Assembly: GCA_017999365.1 (NCBI GenBank)
Contig: JAGNLW010000002.1
Location: forward strand, 112,501-160,529
Length of the DNA stretch: 48,029 bases
Source of the DNA: Candidatus Aminicenantota bacterium
Lineage (GTDB): Bacteria > Acidobacteriota > Aminicenantia > Aminicenantales > Saccharicenantaceae
Reading direction: 5' to 3'
Below, in pieces: positions 37,842-44,036 of this stretch. The notes below the pieces were generated by a model. That model saw nothing but the letters and a program-made list of their open reading frames with translations. It did not search any database and was not told where the DNA came from. The translations under genes and the position numbers were made by a program. Every line of letters starts with the position of its first letter. Position 1 is the first letter of the stretch.

Positions 37842-40472
37842 TCATCTGTCCACGGCCCCGCTGAGCACGTATCCAGCCCAGTAGAACGGATGCATACGAG
37901 ACGTTCTGATCATTCTAATCTTGGCGTTTCTCAGAGCTTCGCTCAATTCCTGCCCCTTAGCTAGTTGCCGATAGAATTCGCCCATGAAATCGGCTGTCGA
38001 TCTGTCATAGATAGGCCAGAGCGTGGCCAGGACGGAACGGGCCCCGGCGAAGAAGAATGGTCGGGCCACGCTAAGGACCCCTTCGCCGTTCTCGAGAATA
38101 CCGCTAGCGGAACGGCACGACGACAACACGACGAGGTCGGCGTCAGTCTCCAGTCCGGCGATCTCCCCGGCCCTCAAGAATCCATCTTCTCCGGCTGACG
38201 GCTCCGGCATCAGAACCAACGCCGTCCTCAGGGGATCGATCTCGTCCACATAACCGTGACAGGCAAAATGGACGATCCTATAGTCCTTCAACCGCAGTTC
38301 CTTTACGGCTCGTTCGTTGGCCTCGTCACCCGTCAGCGCCCTTACCTGCTTGCTTGAGAAAGCTTTTTTGATACTGTCAACCTCATTCTGGCTATAAGGA
38401 AGATCGCCGAAGGCCTCGGTCATGTTTCCGATCGATTTATTACCTGCACGCATCCTTCCTGATTCATATCGGATACCACCGATGGCCAAGATGGACGCGT
38501 CCTTAGCGAAGGAGGTCCGACGCCCAAGCGTGTTCATAACGGACACCGATGGAGAATAGGAAACGGACATGGATTCGATGAGGAAATCGGTCATTAAACC
38601 GGGCCCGGCGCCGAGACTCTCGAAAGGGAGATAGTTCAAGAATCCATCGGGCATAACGATGAGGCGATCATATCGCGACATCTCCCGGGCCAGCGACTGC
38701 GGGAAGAGCGTATTCGTGATCCGCTTGTTCGCGTCGAGGGCGTACCGGAGCGGCTGCGCCCGATCCGGCAACAATTTTAGAAAGCCGCGGATCGACCGGG
38801 TCAGCTCATGTCGGTTTGGCAGGATATCCAGATGAAGAGTATTCGAAGAGACCGAGACCAGATATGACCGGTCTTCGGCTAGATAATATTCGAGGATCAA
38901 GGTCCTCTCATCGCCCAAAGCAGACCGAGCCAGACGGATGTCGGCCTCTGGACCGCCGACCTGGCAGACGCCCCGATGCTCCCCCAGGCTCTCGAAAAAA
39001 GCCTTCGCTTTAGCCCGTTCGATGATCCTGAAGATCTCCGCGATCAAGGCCTCCGAGGGCCGCTCCAAATACTGGTCCGACAGGATCCGGAGCATTTTCT
39101 GATAGGCCCCATATTTATTCCTCGCGTAACCTATCATGAATATCTCGGAGGAGATCCGGGACATCCGACGATCCAAGATCTCCGTCGCTCTCCCATAACT
39201 CGCCAGCGCGCCGGGTAAGTTCCGTAGGCCCTCGAGACACTGTCCCATTCCAACATAAGATTCCATCAATGATTCGGACAATGGATCATCTCGACTTGCT
39301 TCTTGGACAGACCGAAAGTCGCGCAAGGCCTCATCGTACCGGCCTTCGTACAGGTATGTCGTGGCGATATTGTTAAGAGCAGCTGCCCGCTCCTGGGGAT
39401 ATCCCGCCTCGCCCAGCACCGCGGAAGCCCGAGCGAAACAGGCCCGGGCATCGACCGTTTTGCCCTGTTCGTTTAACACAACGCCCATGTTATTTAACGA
39501 GACGAACCTTTGATAGGGATCGAGATGCCCGGAGCCGAGGTTCGTTCGATACAATTCAAACGCTTCCGCAAGGTCATCGGCATCACCGGTATCAACACCC
39601 TTTCTCAGCAGGACAGCGGCCATGTTGCCCACATTGATCGCCATCGCCGACAGGTCCCCGAGTTCCGTGTCGATCTCGTGCGCAGCGGATAGGTAGCGAA
39701 GCGCCTTGCCATGGTCACCGAGGTCCCGGCTCAGCAAGCCGAGGTTGTTAAGGCATTCAGCCTCGGTCCCCCGGTCAGAGCTGCGTCTCGCTTTATCCAG
39801 AGCTTTCTCGAAATGGTCAGCGGCTTGAGCGAATAATCCCGTTTTATGATAGAAAGCTCCGATGTTATTGAGGCACCGCCCTTCCTCAATGAGGTGCCCC
39901 ATCGCTCGGGCGATGGCCAAGGCCGCCAAGTTCCTTTCCTTAAAATCATTCCAGAGTCTCGTATCCCAAGAAATCATCCCCAGTTGCCTCAGGCATTTAA
40001 GCTCGAAACCGGAGTACCCGGTTTCTCGGCCTAGCAAAATGGCCTGTTGGAAGGATTCCTCTGAACGTTCGTATTCCCCTCGAGCACGATGTTCTTTCCC
40101 ACTCACATACAATCTAACGATCTGAAGACACAAGGAACAGAACAAAGCCGAGCACTTGTCACCCGACTGCCGGAAAGCTGCTCGGGCTTCCTCGAAGTAG
40201 CGCATGGATCTTTCGATGTCACCGAGATCCCATCGGAGAACCGCCAGCCATATGAGTATCTTCCTCTCGGCGACGAGTGAGTTGGAGACCCGGGCACGGG
40301 TAAGTGTGATCTCCAGATTTTGGCAGGCTCCTGAAAGATCGCCGATCCGAGCTTGGTGCGTAGCGCGCACAATCTCGCCATGAACAGAAGACGCGTTATT
40401 CTGACCAGCGATGCACGGGATGGCCGCAGCCAACACTCCTACGTTCAAAAGGATCAGTAAGTTCCTATTCAA
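37842..40472 (-). CDS. Exported TPR-CHAT cysteine protease
   Basis: The product (876 residues from TTG 40472, or 885 from GTG 40499) has a signal peptide (NRNLLILLNVGVLAAAIPCIAG), about nine TPR repeats (roughly 50-430, for example NNLGLLSRDLGDHGKALRYL) and a C-terminal CHAT domain (about 600-876). The caspase-like dyad is intact: His739 in VHFACHGY and Cys786 in LSSCRSASG, followed by GVLSVARPFFFAGARSVLATLW. TTG 40472 is favoured because AGGA lies 7-9 bases upstream and the signal then starts at once. CHAT proteins cut partner proteins on a signal received by their TPRs. The gene faces the sigma/anti-sigma pair tail to tail (28 bp) within the AT-rich island. Confidence 0.88.
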   Translation of the reverse strand: MNRNLLILLNVGVLAAAIPCIAGQNNASSVHGEIVRATHQARIGDLSGACQNLEITLTRARVSNSLVAERKILIWLAVLRWDLGDIERSMRYFEEARAAFRQSGDKCSALFCSLCLQIVRLYVSGKEHRARGEYERSEESFQQAILLGRETGYSGFELKCLRQLGMISWDTRLWNDFKERNLAALAIARAMGHLIEEGRCLNNIGAFYHKTGLFAQAADHFEKALDKARRSSDRGTEAECLNNLGLLSRDLGDHGKALRYLSAAHEIDTELGDLSAMAINVGNMAAVLLRKGVDTGDADDLAEAFELYRTNLGSGHLDPYQRFVSLNNMGVVLNEQGKTVDARACFARASAVLGEAGYPQERAAALNNIATTYLYEGRYDEALRDFRSVQEASRDDPLSESLMESYVGMGQCLEGLRNLPGALASYGRATEILDRRMSRISSEIFMIGYARNKYGAYQKMLRILSDQYLERPSEALIAEIFRIIERAKAKAFFESLGEHRGVCQVGGPEADIRLARSALGDERTLILEYYLAEDRSYLVSVSSNTLHLDILPNRHELTRSIRGFLKLLPDRAQPLRYALDANKRITNTLFPQSLAREMSRYDRLIVMPDGFLNYLPFESLGAGPGLMTDFLIESMSVSYSPSVSVMNTLGRRTSFAKDASILAIGGIRYESGRMRAGNKSIGNMTEAFGDLPYSQNEVDSIKKAFSSKQVRALTGDEANERAVKELRLKDYRIVHFACHGYVDEIDPLRTALVLMPEPSAGEDGFLRAGEIAGLETDADLVVLSSCRSASGILENGEGVLSVARPFFFAGARSVLATLWPIYDRSTADFMGEFYRQLAKGQELSEALRNAKIRMIRTSRMHPFYWAGYVLSGAVDR

Positions 40473-40519
40473 ACCTAGTTCCTGCCCTGATCGCTGCACC
40501 CGTTCTCGCTATCACCAAG

Positions 40520-40548
40520 ATTATAGAAAGCGTACCATTCCGAATCAA
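40520..40548 (-). promoter_or_regulatory. Promoter of the CHAT protease gene
   Basis: On the minus strand TTGATT (40548-40543) and a perfect TATAAT (40525-40520) are 17 bp apart, about 20 bases before GTG 40499 and 47 before TTG 40472. It is a housekeeping-type promoter, so the protease does not appear to need the island's own sigma factor. Confidence 0.65.
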
Positions 40549-40558
40549 TCCTTATTCA

Positions 40559-40588
40559 TTGCCTTTCCGCCCCTCACTCCCCTATACT
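40559..40588 (+). promoter_or_regulatory. Promoter of the second DUF362 gene
   Basis: TTGCCT (40559-40564) and TATACT (40583-40588) are 18 bp apart, 27 bases before the ATG at 40616. Confidence 0.45.
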
Positions 40589-40615
40589 TCCCCCATCCCC
40601 CGCCCAGGAGGCCCC

Positions 40616-41848
40616 ATGCGCAAAGACGACATCGCGACCCTCACCGGAGAGAAAGACGCTTGTCCCTCGGATAGATTCTCACGGCGGCGCTTCCTGGGCT
40701 CCGCGGCCGTGGCCGCGGCCGGGGCGGCCATCGCCCCCCGCCTGATGGGGCAGGACAAGCCCGAGGACCGCAAGGTCCCGGCCGCGCCCCCCGACATCAA
40801 GACCAACATCGACGAGGTCCGGGCGATCCCCCGGGTGGCGACGTCGATGCCGGGAAAGTACCCGGGCAAGGTCGTCCGGGTCAAGACCGGGGCCAACCCG
40901 GTCGGCAAGCCCGTCGACGGGGCCCGGGTGCGCCTGGAACTGGCCGCCGGCATGGCCGCCCTGACCGGGGAGAAGAAGCCGGGCCTGGCCTGGGCCAAGT
41001 TCGTCGGGCCCAAGGACGTCGTCGGCATCAAGGTCAACCCCATCGGGGAGAAGCTGCTCTCGACCAAGCCCGAGGTGGTGGACGCCGTGATCGAGGGCCT
41101 GCTCGCGGCGGGCGTCAAGAAGGAGAACATCGTCATCTGGGACCGCCGCCTGTTCCAGCTGACCGAGGCCGGCTTCACGGCCGACCGCTTCCCCGGCATC
41201 CGCATCCTGGGCACGGAGATGATGGGGCCCAACGGCAAGTTCTACGACGAGAAGGGCGAGCTCTGGGCCAAGGACAACATCGACCGCGAGGCCCTCCCCT
41301 ACGTCGCCGAGGTCGAGCAGAAGTACGACGCCGAGACCCTCGGCTACATGATCAACGAGGGCCAGGCCTCCTACTTCAGCAAGATCGTCACGGACGTCGT
41401 GACCAAGATCGTCAACGTACCCATCCTCAAGAACGCCGGGGCCACCACGACCTGCTGCCTCAAGAACCTGTCCTACGGCTCGATCAGCAACACCAGCCGC
41501 CTGCACAAGCTGTGGATGAAGTCGGTGGCCGAGCCCTGCGCCTTCCCCGTGCTCCGGGACAAGGTCGTCCTCAACGTCGTCGACGGCCTCCAGGCCTGCT
41601 ACGACGGCGGGCCCGGGGCCAATCCCAAGTTCATCTACGACGCCAACCTCCTGCTCCTCGGCACCGACCCGGTGGCCGTGGACGCCGTGGCCCACGACAT
41701 CGTGGTCAAGGAGCGCATGGCCCGGGGCGTCCAGCAGGTGGACGATCCCCGGCGGCGGAGCGCCGCCTTCCTGGACCTGGCCGCGGAGCTGGGACTGGGG
41801 GTAGCCGATAGGGCCAAGATCCGGATCGAGGACATCGTTCCGGCCTGA
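40616..41848 (+). CDS. Tat-exported DUF362 protein
   Basis: The 410-residue protein has a twin-arginine signal SRRRFLGSAAVAAAGAA (about residues 20-37) after a 20-residue cytoplasmic extension. The DUF362 domain follows, with VVGIKVNPIGEKLLSTKPEVV, VNVPILKNAG, a CCLKNLSYG segment (adjacent cysteines as in the paralogue at 14553), LNVVDGLQACYDGGPG and LGTDPVAVDAVAHDI. As with its paralogue, export in folded form suggests a bound cofactor; the reaction is unknown. GGAGG lies 5 bases before the ATG; an upstream in-frame ATG (40559) falls in the promoter. High G+C returns exactly here, marking the right edge of the island. Confidence 0.85.
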   Translation: MRKDDIATLTGEKDACPSDRFSRRRFLGSAAVAAAGAAIAPRLMGQDKPEDRKVPAAPPDIKTNIDEVRAIPRVATSMPGKYPGKVVRVKTGANPVGKPVDGARVRLELAAGMAALTGEKKPGLAWAKFVGPKDVVGIKVNPIGEKLLSTKPEVVDAVIEGLLAAGVKKENIVIWDRRLFQLTEAGFTADRFPGIRILGTEMMGPNGKFYDEKGELWAKDNIDREALPYVAEVEQKYDAETLGYMINEGQASYFSKIVTDVVTKIVNVPILKNAGATTTCCLKNLSYGSISNTSRLHKLWMKSVAEPCAFPVLRDKVVLNVVDGLQACYDGGPGANPKFIYDANLLLLGTDPVAVDAVAHDIVVKERMARGVQQVDDPRRRSAAFLDLAAELGLGVADRAKIRIEDIVPA

Positions 41849-41869
41849 AGTACGCTTGATCCGGCCCCC

Positions 41870-41900
41870 TTGACAGGCCCCCTCGCGCGGCCGATATTAT
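41870..41900 (+). promoter_or_regulatory. Promoter of the GDCG-repeat protein gene
   Basis: TTGACA (41870-41875) is followed by GATATTAT (41893-41900), which offers GATATT at 17 bp or TATTAT at 19 bp. AAGGAGG lies before ATG 41942. Confidence 0.5.
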
Positions 41901-41941
41901 AAGCAGAAGGGTTCACATCCGGCAGCAGAGAAGGAGGTCCC

Positions 41942-42424
41942 ATGAAGAAGTCCGTCTTCCTGGTTCTGGCCGTGGGCGGGCTGCTCCTCGCCGCGGCCGC
42001 GGGGTCGGCCCTGGCCGCGGGCCACTCCGTGGCCGTCCCCAAGGGGACGAAGTGCGAGAAGCTCGGCCCGGGCAGCTTCAAGCTGACCACCCCCGACGGC
42101 GTCGTCTTTTCCGTCACGTCGTTCCAGAAGACGGGGAAGGGCGCGGCGGGTCCGGGGGCCGCCGGCATCCTCGGCGATTGCGGCATCATCGGGGACTGCG
42201 GCATCAAGGACGCCAAAGGCAAGCTCATCGCCTCGGGCAAGCACGGCGTGCTCAAGGCCGTGGCGGGCAAGGCCGTCAAGGGGGCGCCGCCGGCCGACTA
42301 CATCAAGATCGATGACGAGATCACCTGGCTCCCCGCGGTCATCGAGTTCCCGGAGCTGCGCATCTTCAACCGCCCAGCTCTGGCCAAGCTCTCTCCCCAG
42401 CCCGACCCGCCCGGCAAGCACTAA
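41942..42424 (+). CDS. Exported protein with a GDCGI tandem repeat
   Basis: The 160-residue protein has a signal peptide (KKSVFLVLAVGGLLLAAAAGSALA, residues 2-25, given in part). The mature domain starts GHSVAVPKGTKCEKLGPGSFKL and has a Gly-rich stretch with two tandem copies of (L/I)GDCGI around residues 78-89. The two repeat cysteines plus the early one in TKCEK could form disulphides or bind a metal. The C-terminus is Pro-rich (SPQPDPPGKH). GAAGGAGG precedes the ATG. I do not recognise the family. It ends 17 bp before the convergent lipoprotein gene. Confidence 0.7.
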   Translation: MKKSVFLVLAVGGLLLAAAAGSALAAGHSVAVPKGTKCEKLGPGSFKLTTPDGVVFSVTSFQKTGKGAAGPGAAGILGDCGIIGDCGIKDAKGKLIASGKHGVLKAVAGKAVKGAPPADYIKIDDEITWLPAVIEFPELRIFNRPALAKLSPQPDPPGKH

Positions 42425-42441
42425 ACGGCGGCCCTGGGTTT

Positions 42442-43182
42442 CTAGTCCGGGTAGTAAGTCTGGGCCGAAACCGCCGCCTTGAGGGCAGACCGGGGATCCT
42501 GCGGGGCAACGGCCTTGACAGTCAGCTTCTTCACCAGCCAGAAATGCGGCAGGCGGGTCAAGCCGTCGAGATAGCGGCCGATCTCCGCCCGGCTGCAGGC
42601 GACCTCGACGGCGACGGGCAGCTCGCCGGCGAACTCTCCGGAACTGGCCTGACCGAAGACGCACTTGGTCATCTGAAGACCGGAATCGGCGGCCAGGCGC
42701 TGGAGCTCCCGGAGCCCGTCGGCCGGTCCCGGACGGGGCGGCAATAGATCCTCGAGCGCTTCGGGGGACGCCGCTCGCCCGCCATCGGCGACTCGGGCCG
42801 CGACCGTGAATTCGTGGTAGTCCCCGGTCCGGCCTTTCTTCTGTACCGAGGAGCGGAGCTCCACCCCGGTCAGGCGAGCGCCCTCCTCGAGCTGGGACAT
42901 GAAGTCGGCCAGGAGGTTATTGGAAAGGGCCTGACCCGTGATCTTGACCTCTCCGCCGTCGTACGTGACTTCTGTCGGCCACAGGCCGTCGGGCAGGGCC
43001 GCGACGATCGCGCCCCAGGACCGCGCCGCTTCATCCCGACCGACCGCGAGACTTCCTAGGAACGCGGCCTTCCGCTCTTCGGCCGAGGCCTTGTCCGGGC
43101 CGGAAGACGACGGGCCGGACGGACAGGCCACGAGAGCGATACAGGCGGCGACGCAGGCCATCGAAACGGGTCTCCCGATCAT
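42442..43182 (-). CDS. Lipoprotein with PilN-like and PilO-like halves
   Basis: The 246-residue protein has a textbook lipobox LVAC (Cys20), so it is anchored by lipid. The first half (about 60-130: LPDGLWPTEVTYDGGEVKITGQAL, LLADFMSQLEEGARLTGVEL) follows the pattern of PilN after its membrane helix. The second half (about 160-232: LQRLAADSGLQM, LPVAVEVACSRAEIGRYLDGL, LPHFWLVKKLTVKA) follows PilO. PilN and PilO are the paired inner-membrane components that align the type IV pilus machine; here both folds appear joined behind a lipid anchor. No pilus genes flank it. The match is by eye and needs a profile search. AGGAGAGG precedes the ATG. Confidence 0.65.
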   Translation of the reverse strand: MIGRPVSMACVAACIALVACPSGPSSSGPDKASAEERKAAFLGSLAVGRDEAARSWGAIVAALPDGLWPTEVTYDGGEVKITGQALSNNLLADFMSQLEEGARLTGVELRSSVQKKGRTGDYHEFTVAARVADGGRAASPEALEDLLPPRPGPADGLRELQRLAADSGLQMTKCVFGQASSGEFAGELPVAVEVACSRAEIGRYLDGLTRLPHFWLVKKLTVKAVAPQDPRSALKAAVSAQTYYPD

Positions 43183-43306
43183 CGCATCCTCTCCTGCCTT
43201 ATAGGGGTCTGGCGGTATCTTACTACGGCCTCCGCGTCGGACGCCAATGAGAGGATCGGCCCTCTAACGGCGTCTATCATGAGGAAGGCGGATCAAGGAC
43301 CTAAAC

Positions 43307-43335
43307 TTGACAGCCTTTTCTTTACTTATTATAAT
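43307..43335 (+). promoter_or_regulatory. Perfect consensus promoter of the third TA locus
   Basis: TTGACA (43307-43312), exactly 17 bp, TATAAT (43330-43335): a complete consensus match, in an AT-rich patch inside GC-rich DNA. Such a strong promoter fits a locus held down by its own antitoxin. Confidence 0.75.
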
Positions 43336-43371
43336 ATACAAAGCAATTTCATAATGGTAAAGGATAGGATC

Positions 43372-43611
43372 ATGACGACGGCCACGGTCTCCTCGAAAAG
43401 CCAGATCACCCTGCCGGCCGCGGCCTGTCGCGAGGCCGGCATCAAGCCCCACGACCGGGTGATCGTCGAGGTCCGGGACGGGACGATCGTTATCCGAAGC
43501 GCCCCGGACCTTCTGGACCTCAAAGGGATCCTAGGCAAGGCTTTGCCTCGGAAGGAAGAGATCAAGCGGATGACCCGGGCTCTCGCCGGCCGGGTGAAGA
43601 AGGCCGCGTGA
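43372..43611 (+). CDS. AbrB/SpoVT-like swapped-hairpin antitoxin
   Basis: The 79-residue protein starts TTATVSSKSQITLPAAACREAGI, the usual N-terminus of AbrB-type DNA-binding antitoxins, followed by PHDRVIVEVRDGTIVIRSA. The C-terminal helix (KEEIKRMTRALAGRVKKAA) is basic and should contact the toxin. ATG 43372 is preferred over in-frame ATG 43354 because AGGATAGGA lies just upstream and the family starts at this point. It overlaps the toxin start by GTGA (43608-43611). Confidence 0.88.
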   Translation: MTTATVSSKSQITLPAAACREAGIKPHDRVIVEVRDGTIVIRSAPDLLDLKGILGKALPRKEEIKRMTRALAGRVKKAA

Positions 43612-44015
43612 CCGCTTGGTTCGTCGATGCCAACGTCTTCCTCAGGTTTCTGACTCTGGACGACAGGGGCCAGCACGAGAAGGCGGCCCGGCTGTTTGAA
43701 TCGGCCCGGCGCGGCGAGTGCCGACTGGTCACGGGTCCGCCCGTCCTGTTCGAAGTGGCTTGGACGCTTCGGGCGGCCTACAAGGTTCCCAAAGACCGCG
43801 TCCTCGAAGCCCTGAGCGCGGTGTTCGCCATGCCGGAGATGTCGCTGACCGATGCCGCGCTCGTCGCCGCCGCCCTCAGCTTGGCCGCCGCGACCGGCGC
43901 GGAGTTCGCGGACGCGTACGTCGCCGCGAGCGGCCGGGCAGCGGAGTGCACGGGAGTGGCCACCTTCAACCGCAAGGATTTCCAGAAGCTCGGCGTCTCG
44001 CTGGCCGAGCTCTGA
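43608..44015 (+). CDS. PIN-domain toxin ribonuclease (third TA locus)
   Basis: The 135-residue PIN protein begins with GTG and TAWFVDANVFLRFLT (Asp7), has the Glu of PPVLFEVAWTL, the Asp of EFADAYVAA and a C-terminal VATFNRKDF where Asp/Asn residues complete the metal site. It belongs to the VapC-like RNases paired with AbrB-type antitoxins. Start and antitoxin stop share four bases. The gene ends 21 bp before the convergent M16 peptidase gene. Confidence 0.88.
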   Translation: MTAWFVDANVFLRFLTLDDRGQHEKAARLFESARRGECRLVTGPPVLFEVAWTLRAAYKVPKDRVLEALSAVFAMPEMSLTDAALVAAALSLAAATGAEFADAYVAASGRAAECTGVATFNRKDFQKLGVSLAEL

Positions 44016-44036
44016 TAGCCGAATCCCCCTTCAGGG

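Larger units (their letters stand above)
36479..40560. other. AT-richer island: sigma factor, anti-sigma factor and CHAT protease
   Basis: From about 36.48 to 40.56 kb base and codon use change sharply: a counted 60-base sample at 36661 has 28 G/C (47%), against 42 of 60 (70%) at 35281. Third positions are often A or T, unlike the flanks. The block holds exactly three genes that form a plausible unit (sigma factor, membrane anti-sigma, exported protease). No integrase, tRNA or obvious repeats mark its ends. Transfer from an AT-richer donor is the simplest explanation. Confidence 0.65.

Noticed and set aside
36643..40499. Type III-E CRISPR (Craspase/CASP-sigma) locus
   Set aside because: The CHAT protein and sigma factor recall that system, but there is no gRAMP/Cas gene, no Csx30-like gene and no repeat array, and the CHAT protein has a signal peptide.
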